From Pseudonocardia sp. (GTDB taxonomy: Bacteria > Actinomycetota > Actinomycetes > Mycobacteriales > Pseudonocardiaceae): DNA of 48,964 nt. Positions within the stretch are counted from its first letter, which is position 1; every line of letters starts with the position of its first letter. A program made the position numbers and the translations under genes. The stretch is taken from assembly GCF_025465255.1 (NCBI RefSeq), contig NZ_JAODNI010000142.1:1-48964 (forward strand), written 5' to 3'. Positions 1 through 7,027 of the stretch are shown one piece after another. The notes under the pieces were generated by a model. That model searched no databases and had not been told where the DNA came from. It saw only the letters and a list, made by a program, of their open reading frames with translations.

Positions 1-472
1 GAGCCAGGGAGACGCGCTGGCGCATCCCGCCGGAGAGCTCGTGCGGCCGCTTCGACCCCAGCCCGTCGAGCCGGACGAGCTCGAGCAGCTCCTCGGCCCG
101 GCGCTTCCGCTCGCGTCGCGACCGTCCCGCCAGGCGCAGCGGGAGCTCGACGTTGCGGCCCGCGGTCAGCCACGGCAGCAGTGCGGGCTCCTGGAACATG
201 AACGACGGCCGCGACGTCGTCAGCGCGACGTTCCCGGACGTCGGCTCGTCCAGCCCCGCGACCAGGTTGAGCAGCGTGGACTTGCCGCAGCCCGACGCCC
301 CGAGCAGGCAGACGAACTCGCCCGGCCGCACCTGGAGATCGATCCCGTGCAGCGCGGTGACCCCGGACGCGCCCGAGCCGAACGTCTTGCCGACGCCGGC
401 GAGGGTGACGGCCGGCTCGCCGGAGGTGCGCCGGGCGGTCGCGTTCTCGATCACTGCGGTCATCCGAGTCAT
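1..472 (-). CDS. Sulfonate/taurine-type ABC transporter ATPase (partial)
   Basis: Only the N-terminal part (about 157 residues) is present; the gene runs off the left edge. Visible are a Walker A loop (GASGCGKST), a Q-loop region (SFMFQEPALLPW) and the ABC signature LSGGMRQRVSLA. The Q-loop text and the neighbouring NMT1/SsuA-like binding protein place it with the SsuB/TauB/NrtD importer ATPases. The start at 472 is chosen because its ATG overlaps the TGA of the binding-protein gene (ATGA), which implies translational coupling; a second in-frame ATG lies at 463. The permease is presumably beyond the edge. Specificity for sulfonates is inferred from the adjacent sulfate-assimilation genes; nitrate or thiamine-precursor systems look similar. 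Confidence 0.85.
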   Translation of the reverse strand, partial: MTRMTAVIENATARRTSGEPAVTLAGVGKTFGSGASGVTALHGIDLQVRPGEFVCLLGASGCGKSTLLNLVAGLDEPTSGNVALTTSRPSFMFQEPALLPWLTAGRNVELPLRLAGRSRRERKRRAEELLELVRLDGLGSKRPHELSGGMRQRVSLA

Positions 473-1545
473 CCCTGTGCCTTGTCGAGGCCCGCCGCGT
501 CCACGGTGGGCTGGCCGGCCTGCGTGCGGACGGCGTTGAGCGCGGTGACGTCGACGAAGCCCGCCAAGTTCGTCTCGGTCGGCGTGGCGCCCGCGGTGAC
601 GCTGTCCTTGGACAGCTGCGGGAAGGTCGCGGCGAGCGGGTCGCTGTCGAACTGCTGTTCGGTGAACGCCCGGTTCAGGACGGCGGGGCTCAGCGACGAG
701 TTCGTGATCTTCTTGATCGCCTCGTTGGTGACCGTCTTCGCCTGCTCCTGCTGGCCGGTGGCGAAGTCGATCGCCTTCTGCTCGCCGCGCAGCAGGGCCT
801 GGACGGTGTCCGGGTGCTGCTGGAGGTACTCGGTGCGGACGATCAGGACCGTCGTCGGGAACTTGCCGTCCGGCCAGAGGCTCTTCTCGTCGACGAGGAC
901 CTCGGCGCCGGCGTCGACGAGACGGGAGCTCCACGGCTCGGGGAGCCAGCCGCCCGCGACCTGGCCCTGCTTGAACAGGTCCAGTGTGCGGGGGTTGTCG
1001 ATGTTCTGGACGGTGACCTTGTCCGGGCCGTCGCCGATCTCGAGGTTGTTCTCCTTGAGCCACTTCTTGAGTGCGACGTCCTGGGTGTTGCCGAGCTGGG
1101 GCGTCGCGATGGTCTTGCCCTTGAGCTGCTCGGGCGAGGTGATGTCCGGCGACGTGACGAGCTGGGCGCCTGCGGACGTCGAGCCCGCGATCAACCGGAC
1201 CGCCTGGCCGTTGGACTTGGCGAACGCGTTGATGGCCGGGCTGGAGCCGATGAACCCGGCGTCGAGCGAGCCACCGAGCAGCGCGCTGACCTCGTCGGGG
1301 CCGGCGTTGAAGGTCTGCGGGGTGAGCTTCGTGGAGCCGAGCTCGGCGGCGAAGAGACCCTGGTCCACGCCGATCAGCGCAGGGGCGTGGGTGATGTTCG
1401 GGAAGTAGCCCAGGCGCAGCTCGGCGGCGGGGGAGGTGGCGGCGGGTGCGGCCGTGGTGTCGTCCTGCGCGCGCGAGCACGCGGCGAGGGACACGACGGC
1501 GAGTGTCGCGGCGAGGAGGGCGGGGATCCGGGATCGGAGGCGCAT
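469..1545 (-). CDS. ABC transporter substrate-binding lipoprotein, SsuA/TauA-like
   Basis: A 358-residue exported binding protein. The N-terminus is basic (MRLRSR), followed by a hydrophobic stretch and a lipobox LAAC around residue 22, so it should be lipid-anchored outside the membrane. The body (RLGYFPNITHAPALIGVDQGLF, later GWLPEPWSSRLVDAGAEVLVDE) is typical of the NMT1/SsuA/TauA periplasmic-binding fold. It overlaps the ATPase gene by ATGA and lies 27 bp after the TauE-like gene, so the three probably form one transcript. The ligand is most likely an organosulfonate or similar sulfur source, judged from context; sequence alone cannot exclude nitrate or bicarbonate. Confidence 0.88.
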   Translation of the reverse strand: MRLRSRIPALLAATLAVVSLAACSRAQDDTTAAPAATSPAAELRLGYFPNITHAPALIGVDQGLFAAELGSTKLTPQTFNAGPDEVSALLGGSLDAGFIGSSPAINAFAKSNGQAVRLIAGSTSAGAQLVTSPDITSPEQLKGKTIATPQLGNTQDVALKKWLKENNLEIGDGPDKVTVQNIDNPRTLDLFKQGQVAGGWLPEPWSSRLVDAGAEVLVDEKSLWPDGKFPTTVLIVRTEYLQQHPDTVQALLRGEQKAIDFATGQQEQAKTVTNEAIKKITNSSLSPAVLNRAFTEQQFDSDPLAATFPQLSKDSVTAGATPTETNLAGFVDVTALNAVRTQAGQPTVDAAGLDKAQG

Positions 1546-1572
1546 GGCCTGTGCTTTCTCGAGGAAGGGGAG

Positions 1573-2469
1573 TCAGGTGGTGGCGACGAGCTCGCGCTCG
1601 GTGGCGGCGGCCGTCGCCCGCAGCTTCCGGAGCGCGACGGTGACCGCCGTGGCCCACGCCGCGAGGATCAGCACGTAGATCGCGGCGGTGGCCGGTCCGG
1701 GGAGGTCGAGGGCCCGCAGGACGGTGCGCGCGTTGGTGAACACGATGATCCCGCCGACCGCGGTGCCCAGCACGGGCGCCGGGATCCTGGTGACGAGCCA
1801 CGCTGCGATCGGCGCGGCGATCACGCCGCCGAGGAACAGCCCGCCGATCGTCCACGGGTCCAGCACGGCGCTGCCGAGGCCGAGCAGGAAGCCGCCGCCG
1901 GCGGCCACCGCGACGAGGAACTCCGACGTGTCGACCGAGCCGATCACCGTGCGGGGCGCAGTCTTGCCGGCGGTGAGCAGCGCGGGGGTCGCGACCGGAC
2001 CCCAGCCGCCGCCACCGGAGGCGTCGATGAAGCCCGCGAGCAGGCCGAGCGGGGACAGGAACTTCGCGCGGTGCGGCGAGACCCGGGCCGCCCCGACCTT
2101 CGGCGGGCTCACCGAGAAGCGCAGCAGGATGTACACGCCCAGCGCCAGCAGGATCCCGGACATGATCGGGGCCGCGCTGTCCGTGGACAGGGCCGAGAGC
2201 ACCGTCGCACCGAGGAACGCACCGACCGCGCCGGGCACCCCCAGCTTGAGCACGAGCTTCCAGTCGACGTTGCCGAAGCGCCAGTGCGAGGCGCCGGCGG
2301 CGAGTGTCGTCCCGACCTCCGCGAGGTGCACCGACGCGCTGGCCGCGGCCGGGTTCACCCCCGCGATCAGCAGCAGCGAGGTCGAGGTGACCCCGTAGGC
2401 CATGCCGAGGGCGCCGTCGACGAGCTGGGCACCCAGCCCGACGAGGGCGAAGACGATGAGCGTGCGCAT
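1573..2469 (-). CDS. TauE/SafE-family sulfite/anion permease
   Basis: A 298-residue polytopic membrane protein with about eight hydrophobic segments. The opening motif LVDGALGMAYGVTSTSLLL and the internal repeat FIDASGGGGWGPVATPALL are the two characteristic half-motifs of the TauE/SafE (DUF81) family, whose members move sulfite, sulfoacetate or related anions across the membrane. It sits between the assimilatory genes and the sulfonate importer genes on the same strand, so export of excess sulfite or uptake of an oxidised sulfur anion is the likely role. The direction of transport cannot be read from sequence. Confidence 0.88.
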   Translation of the reverse strand: MRTLIVFALVGLGAQLVDGALGMAYGVTSTSLLLIAGVNPAAASASVHLAEVGTTLAAGASHWRFGNVDWKLVLKLGVPGAVGAFLGATVLSALSTDSAAPIMSGILLALGVYILLRFSVSPPKVGAARVSPHRAKFLSPLGLLAGFIDASGGGGWGPVATPALLTAGKTAPRTVIGSVDTSEFLVAVAAGGGFLLGLGSAVLDPWTIGGLFLGGVIAAPIAAWLVTRIPAPVLGTAVGGIIVFTNARTVLRALDLPGPATAAIYVLILAAWATAVTVALRKLRATAAATERELVATT

Positions 2470-2558
2470 GAGGACGGAGATCTCTCGCGTGGTGGTGACG
2501 TGGTTCGGGCGCGCGGGCGCACCACGGCGTCAGGGAACGACGACCGGGGCGGGAAGGT

Positions 2559-2705
2559 TCAGCGACAGAACTCGTCGAACGCGTGGCCGCGGCGCGACGG
2601 CCAGAACAGCTCCAGGTCCGTGGCCCGCAGCGGGGTCACCGCGAACGCGCCGGCCCGGCGGGAACCGGGTCGGGCGGGCTGCTGGTGCAGCGCGGCGGCG
2701 AACAT
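2559..2705 (-). CDS. Candidate leaderless 48-residue small protein or leader peptide
   Basis: I do not recognise this ORF. It encodes 48 residues ending in WPSRRGHAFDEFCR. About 94% of its codons end in G or C, like the real genes around it. A promoter-like pair (TTGTTC at 2740-2735, 17-bp spacer, CACGAT at 2717-2712) ends 6 nt before the ATG, so translation would start at or next to the 5' end of the mRNA, a common actinobacterial arrangement. It lies 89 bp upstream of the TauE gene. It could be a free small protein or a leader controlling the tauE/transporter genes; the Cys two residues from the end is suggestive in a sulfur locus. Confidence 0.45.
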   Translation of the reverse strand: MFAAALHQQPARPGSRRAGAFAVTPLRATDLELFWPSRRGHAFDEFCR

Positions 2706-2711
2706 GACCCA

Positions 2712-2740
2712 ATCGTGCGACGTGGGCGCCCGAGGAACAA
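2712..2740 (-). promoter_or_regulatory. Candidate internal promoter of the tauE/transporter unit
   Basis: On the minus strand TTGTTC (2740-2735) and CACGAT (2717-2712) are 17 bp apart, the classical spacing. The -10-like box ends 6 nt before the ATG at 2705. This would give a leaderless transcript and make the tau/ssu-type genes independently transcribed from the cys genes. The call rests on pattern only. Confidence 0.4.
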
Positions 2741-2948
2741 CTGGGCGTCCGTGATGCGGGAGCGCCGCGAAATGTCCGGACGTAACGGTGTGATCAACGG
2801 CGGGCCGCGTGAACTGCGATGACGCCGCGGTGACGGGCGGGTGACGCCGGTTCGCCGCTCGCGCAGCGGGATTCGGCGTGGTGGGTGTCTCAGACGTTCG
2901 GCCCGGACGTTTCCGACCGTCCGTTCCACCGGCAAGGGCGGAACGGGA

Positions 2949-3659
2949 TCAGATGATCTCCGCGAGCGCCGTATCGGCCTTGATCGCGGGACGGGCGGCG
3001 GCCGCGCGGTACCGGGACAGGACGACGTCCGCGACGGCCGCGTGGGCGCCGAGGGCCTCCGCGACGGGCGCGCCCGCCGCCCGGGTGTGGACGCGGTCGA
3101 GCAGGCGTCCGGGGGCGAGGAACCAGGAGGCGACCGCGATCCGGCGGGCGCCGCGTCGGCGGAGATCGGCGATCGCGGTCGGGACGTCCGGCGCGGCCGT
3201 GGCGAACGCGGCGGCCGCGAGGGGCCAGCGTCGGGCCAGGTCGTGGACGGTGGCGTTCGCGGCGGCATGCGACGAGCCGGTGCCCGCGAGGACGATCCCG
3301 AGGCCGGGGTCCCCGGGGGCGACGCCGAGCCGGGCGAGCCGTTCCGCGGCGACGTCGAGCAACGCCGGGTCCGGGCCGAGCACGTCGGAGACCCGCACGT
3401 CCTGCCCCGGGCGCCGGGCCTGCGCGACGACGGCCGGGATGTCGACCCGGGCGTGGTACGCGGCGCCCAGGAGCAGCGGCACGACGACCGCGGGCCGATC
3501 GAGAGCGGCCAGCACGTCGTCGAGGCGGGGGTGGTCGAAGTCCAGGAACGCGGGCCGGACGTCGAGCCCGGGCGCGCGGGACCGCACGACGTCGAGCAGC
3601 GCGGCGATCGTCGAGGCGGAACGCGGATCCCGGCTGCCGTGCGCGACCGGCACCAGCAC
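2949..3659 (-). CDS. Sirohydrochlorin chelatase-like protein (CbiX/SirB family)
   Basis: A 236-residue protein beginning MLVPVAHGSRDPRSA; the VAHGSRD motif with its metal-binding His is the hallmark of CbiX/SirB chelatases, and a second half (GIVLAGTGSSHAAAN) repeats the fold. These enzymes insert Fe2+ (or Co2+) into sirohydrochlorin. Iron insertion makes siroheme, the cofactor of the sulfite reductase encoded in the same locus, which explains its place here; mycobacteria also keep such a gene beside nirA-cysH. The start is GTG. It follows cysN after 84 bp that contain a strong hairpin, so its expression may be uncoupled from cysN. Confidence 0.88.
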   Translation of the reverse strand: MLVPVAHGSRDPRSASTIAALLDVVRSRAPGLDVRPAFLDFDHPRLDDVLAALDRPAVVVPLLLGAAYHARVDIPAVVAQARRPGQDVRVSDVLGPDPALLDVAAERLARLGVAPGDPGLGIVLAGTGSSHAAANATVHDLARRWPLAAAAFATAAPDVPTAIADLRRRGARRIAVASWFLAPGRLLDRVHTRAAGAPVAEALGAHAAVADVVLSRYRAAAARPAIKADTALAEII

Positions 3660-3675
3660 CGGCGACTCGCGTGGC

Positions 3676-3702
3676 CCCGGGCCCCGACTCGCGGGGCCCG
3701 GG
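3676..3702. repeat. Perfect 10-bp GC hairpin between cysN and the chelatase gene
   Basis: The arm cccgggcccc (3676-3685) and its exact complement (3693-3702) enclose the 7-nt loop gactcgc. No T-tract follows on either strand. It could be a transcription pause, an mRNA-processing site or a weak terminator that lowers expression of the chelatase. Confidence 0.6.
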
Positions 3703-3743
3703 ACCCCGGCTCGCGAGGCGTGGGGGGTCGGGATGGCGGCCGC

Positions 3744-5024
3744 CTACGAGGTGAGCGGGGTGAGCGCCAGAGGCGTGCCGACGAGACCCGCGGCGAGCGT
3801 GTTGCCGGTCGGCGGGTCGATCAGCAGGAAGCTGCCGGTGGCGCGGACGTCCGCGTAGTCGTCGACGGGCAGGGCGTCCGCCGTACGCAGGGTGACGCGG
3901 CCGATGTCGTTGAGCTCCAGCGTCTCCGCCTCGACCTCGGTGAGGGTGTCCGTGTCGATCCGGCACTCCGGCGCCCCGACGATCACCTGCGTGGTCCGGG
4001 TGCCGTGCTTGAGCAGCAGCCGGGCTCCCGCGCGCAGCGGCTTCTCGGCGAGCCAGCAGAGCGTCGCGTCGATCACGCTGGTGACCCGCGGCTCGGCGTC
4101 CGCCGCGACGATCATGTCGCCACGGGAGATGTCGATGTCGTCCGCGAGCAGGATCGTGACGCTGCGCCCCGCGGTGGCGGCGTCCAGCGGCCCGTCCGCG
4201 GTGTCGACCCTGGTGACGGTCGTGCGGCGGCCCTCGGGGAGGACCACGACGGTGTCACCGGGCCGCACCGAGCCGGACGCGACCTGACCCGCGTAGCCGC
4301 GATAGTCGTGCAGCGCCTCGGTGCGCGGGCGGATCACGTACTGGACGGGCATGCGGAAGGGCTTCGCGACCTCCGGCCCGACGACCGGGACGGACTCGAG
4401 GTGCCCGAGCAGCGTCGGCCCGTCGTACCAGGGCGTGTGCGCCGAGCGCTCGACGACGTTGTCCCCGACCAGCGCGGACACCGGGATGGTCTGCACGGCC
4501 TCGTCCGGGAAGCCCAGCGAGCGGGCGAGCCCGGCGAAGTCCTTCGCGATCGCCGTCAGGACGGCCTCGTCGTAGCCGACCAGGTCGATCTTGTTGATCG
4601 CCAGCACCAGCCGGGGGACGCGCAGCAGCGCGAGCACCGTGGCGTGCCGGCGGGTCTGCTCGACGATGCCGTTGCGGGCGTCGACGAGCAGCACGGCGAG
4701 CTCGGCGGTGGAGGCGCCGGTGACGGTGTTGCGCGTGTACTGGACGTGCCCGGGGGTGTCCGCGAGGACGAACTCCCGGGTCGGCGTGCCGAAGTAGCGG
4801 TACGCCACGTCGATCGTGATGCCCTGCTCGCGCTCGGCGCGCAGGCCGTCGACCAGCAGCGACAGGTCCGGCGTGGACAGTCCCTTGTCGACCGAGGCGC
4901 GCTGGACGGCCTCGATCTGGTCCGCGAGGACGGACTTGGTGTCGTAGAGCAGCCGCCCGACGAGAGTGGACTTGCCGTCGTCGACGGAGCCGGCCGTCGC
5001 GAACCGGAGCAGATCCCTAGTCAT
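3744..5024 (-). CDS. cysN: Sulfate adenylyltransferase GTPase subunit CysN
   Basis: A 426-residue translation-factor-like GTPase. It shows G1 GSVDDGKST (residues 12-20), the G3 box DTPGH, NKIDL, and EF-Tu-like beta-barrel domains in the C-terminal half. With CysD it forms ATP sulfurylase, making adenosine 5'-phosphosulfate from sulfate and ATP, driven by GTP hydrolysis. Its length matches plain CysN; there is no C-terminal APS-kinase extension as in CysNC fusions. The ATG shares its A with the TGA of cysD, so the subunits are translationally coupled. Confidence 0.97.
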   Translation of the reverse strand: MTRDLLRFATAGSVDDGKSTLVGRLLYDTKSVLADQIEAVQRASVDKGLSTPDLSLLVDGLRAEREQGITIDVAYRYFGTPTREFVLADTPGHVQYTRNTVTGASTAELAVLLVDARNGIVEQTRRHATVLALLRVPRLVLAINKIDLVGYDEAVLTAIAKDFAGLARSLGFPDEAVQTIPVSALVGDNVVERSAHTPWYDGPTLLGHLESVPVVGPEVAKPFRMPVQYVIRPRTEALHDYRGYAGQVASGSVRPGDTVVVLPEGRRTTVTRVDTADGPLDAATAGRSVTILLADDIDISRGDMIVAADAEPRVTSVIDATLCWLAEKPLRAGARLLLKHGTRTTQVIVGAPECRIDTDTLTEVEAETLELNDIGRVTLRTADALPVDDYADVRATGSFLLIDPPTGNTLAAGLVGTPLALTPLTS

Positions 5025-5926
5025 CAGAAGTAGCCCTCACGCTTGCGGTCCTCCATGGCGGCCTCGGACATGCGGTCGTCCGCGCGGGTCGCGCCGCGTT
5101 CGGTGAGCCGGGAGGCGGTGACCTCGGCGATGATCTCGTCGAGGGTGGTGGCGGTGGACTGGACGGCGCCGGTGCACGAGCCGTCGCCGACCGTCCGGTA
5201 GCGGACCGAGAGCTGCTCGAGCTGCTCGGTGCCGCGAGGGCCGCCCCACGGGCCCTCGGCGAGCCACATGCCGTCGCGCTTGTAGACCTCGCGCTCGTGC
5301 GCGTAGTAGATCGTCGGCAGCTCGATGTTCTCCCGCTGGATGTAGCGCCAGACGTCGAGCTCGGTCCAGTTGGAGATCGGGAAGACGCGGACGTGCTCGC
5401 CCGGGGCGTGCCGTCCGTTGTAGAGGTTCCACAGCTCGGGGCGCTGCTTGCGCGGGTCCCAGCGGCCGAAGGCGTCCCGCAGGCTGAGGATGCGCTCCTT
5501 GGCGCGGGCGCGCTCCTCGTCCCGGCGGCCGCCGCCGAACACCGCGTCGAACCTGCTCTCGACGATCGCGTCGAGCAGCGGCTGGGTCTGCAGCGGGTTG
5601 CGGGTGCCGTCCGCGCGCTCGACCAGGCGACCGTCGTCGATGTAGTCCTGGACCTTCGCGACCTCGAGCCGCAGGCCCAGGCGCTCGACGAGCGAGTCCC
5701 GGAAGTCGATGACCTCGTCGAAGTTGTGCCCGGTGTCGACGTGGAGCAGCGGGAACGGCACCGGCGCGGGCGCGAACGCCTTCACGGCCAGGTGCACCAA
5801 CAGCGTCGAGTCCTTGCCGCCGGAGAAGAGGATCACCGGCCGGTCGAACTCGCCCGCGACCTCGCGGAAGATGTGGATGGACTCCGACTCGAGCGCGTCG
5901 AGCGCGTCCAGCGCGGGCGCGGTCAA
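5024..5926 (-). CDS. cysD: Sulfate adenylyltransferase subunit CysD
   Basis: A 300-residue PP-loop ATP pyrophosphatase. SGGKDSTLLVHLA near residue 35 is the nucleotide loop, and the C-terminus (SEAAMEDRKREGYF) is the usual CysD ending. It adenylates sulfate in complex with CysN. It is followed by cysN with a one-base stop/start overlap and preceded by cysH after about 60 bp. No cysC gene lies between cysH and cysD, unlike the layout I recall for streptomycetes. Confidence 0.97.
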   Translation of the reverse strand: MTAPALDALDALESESIHIFREVAGEFDRPVILFSGGKDSTLLVHLAVKAFAPAPVPFPLLHVDTGHNFDEVIDFRDSLVERLGLRLEVAKVQDYIDDGRLVERADGTRNPLQTQPLLDAIVESRFDAVFGGGRRDEERARAKERILSLRDAFGRWDPRKQRPELWNLYNGRHAPGEHVRVFPISNWTELDVWRYIQRENIELPTIYYAHEREVYKRDGMWLAEGPWGGPRGTEQLEQLSVRYRTVGDGSCTGAVQSTATTLDEIIAEVTASRLTERGATRADDRMSEAAMEDRKREGYF

Positions 5927-5987
5927 GCTGCACCTCCGGTGCTCGTGCGTGAATAACGGTGTTCGGGCGAGGTCTTCCGCGCACGGG

Positions 5988-6692
5988 TCATGAGACGTGC
6001 AGCCCGCACTCGATCTTGCCCGTGCCCGCCCAGCGACCGGAACGCGGATCCGCGCCGGGGGCCGGCCTGGCGGTGCAGGGGGCGCAGCCGATGCTCGGGT
6101 AGCCGGCGTCGACGAGCGGGTTCACGAGGATCCCGTTCTCGTCGATGTAGGCCTGCATCTCCTCGTCGCTCCAGGCGGCGATCGGGTTGATCTTGACGAG
6201 GCCGAACTTCTCGTCGTAGGTGATCAGCGGCGTGTTCGCCCTGGTCGGGGCCTCCACGCGGCGGACGCCGGTGACCCAGGCGTCGTAGCCCGCCAGCGTG
6301 TCCTGCAGCGGCGCGACCTTGCGCAGCGCGCAGCACCGGTTCGGCTCCCGCGCGAAGAGGTCCTTGCCCTCGTTCGCGTCCTGCTCGGCGACGGTCTGCC
6401 TGGCCTCGGCGTTGACCATCTTCACGTCGTAGACCTGCTCGACGGCGTCCCGCGTCCCGATGGTCTCGGCGAAGTGGTAGCCCGTCTCCAGGAAGAGGAT
6501 CTCGACGCCGGGCCGGGCCTTGGCGGCGAGGTCGACGAGCACCGCGTCCTGCATGTTCGACGCGACGATCATCCGGGAGCCGAAGGTCTCGGCGGCCCAC
6601 GCCAGCAGCCGCTGGGCCGTGGCGGCCGGACCCAGCTCGGCGGCGCCGCGCTCGGCGACGGCCCTGAGGTCGGTCTCGGTGGCAACGCTCAT
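5988..6692 (-). CDS. cysH: APS reductase (assimilatory, 4Fe-4S type CysH)
   Basis: A 234-residue phospho/adenylylsulfate reductase that produces sulfite. The start at 6692 (MSVATETDLR) overlaps the upstream zinc-ribbon gene by ATGA; a longer reading frame exists but lacks family similarity in its extension. Cysteines at about 120-121 (CCALRKVAPL) and 203/206 (IGCAPC) form the CC...CxxC pattern that binds a 4Fe-4S cluster and marks enzymes acting on APS rather than PAPS. The catalytic Cys is in ECGLH at about 229. The absence of an APS kinase gene in the locus agrees with direct APS reduction. Confidence 0.95.
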   Translation of the reverse strand: MSVATETDLRAVAERGAAELGPAATAQRLLAWAAETFGSRMIVASNMQDAVLVDLAAKARPGVEILFLETGYHFAETIGTRDAVEQVYDVKMVNAEARQTVAEQDANEGKDLFAREPNRCCALRKVAPLQDTLAGYDAWVTGVRRVEAPTRANTPLITYDEKFGLVKINPIAAWSDEEMQAYIDENGILVNPLVDAGYPSIGCAPCTARPAPGADPRSGRWAGTGKIECGLHVS

Positions 6693-6877
6693 GAGTCCGC
6701 TCCTAGCTTCTCCGGTGCCGTCTCCGGGACGCCGATCCCGACGAAGGTCACGACGAACGTGCGGAGGCAGCTCGAGCACCACCAGGCCGCGCCGGGGACC
6801 TTCTCGCTGCGCGCGGCGGGGCGCAGGTCCTCTTCTCCGCAATACGGGCAGTGGTAGGGGACGACCCGCTCGGTCAC
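6689..6877 (-). CDS. Small zinc-ribbon protein of the sulfite-reductase/cysH operon
   Basis: A 62-residue protein with two CxxC knuckles, HCPYCGEED and WWCSSCLRTF, probably binding one zinc. The GTG start at 6877 has a strong GAGGAGGG site 6 nt upstream. It overlaps cysH by ATGA. A comparable small ORF sits between the sulfite reductase and cysH genes in other actinomycetes, as far as I recall, but its function is unknown; a role in redox delivery or in folding of the Fe-S enzymes is only a guess. Its upstream region, including the ribosome-binding site and first codons, is duplicated in tandem. Confidence 0.85.
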   Translation of the reverse strand: MTERVVPYHCPYCGEEDLRPAARSEKVPGAAWWCSSCLRTFVVTFVGIGVPETAPEKLGADS

Positions 6878-7024
6878 AGGCCCTCCTCGCTGACGCTGGT
6901 CGGGCCCGTGCCCCGGGGTGCTGCGCCGAATGGTGACCTCGCGAGCTCGGTCACAGGCCCTCCTCGCTGACGCTCGTCGGCCCCGTGCCCCGGGGTGCTG
7001 TGCCGAATGGTGACCTCGCAAGCT
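6871..7024. repeat. 77-bp tandem duplication over the zinc-ribbon gene start
   Basis: Units 6871-6947 and 6948-7024 are near-identical, with four differences by eye. Each holds, on the minus strand, a GAGGAGGGCCTGTGACCGAG segment, i.e. ribosome-binding site plus GTG start. A third partial copy (cggtca) at 7025-7030 contains the stop of the sulfite reductase gene. The upstream copy opens a 26-codon frame (6954-6874) whose TGA overlaps the real GTG at 6877. Confidence 0.9.
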
Positions 7025-7027
7025 CGG

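Noticed and set aside
2841..5033. A 730-codon plus-strand open frame opposite the chelatase and cysN genes
   Set aside because: It is Arg/Gly/Asp-rich low-complexity text, the usual antisense shadow of GC-rich genes; cysN and the chelatase are unmistakable on the other strand.
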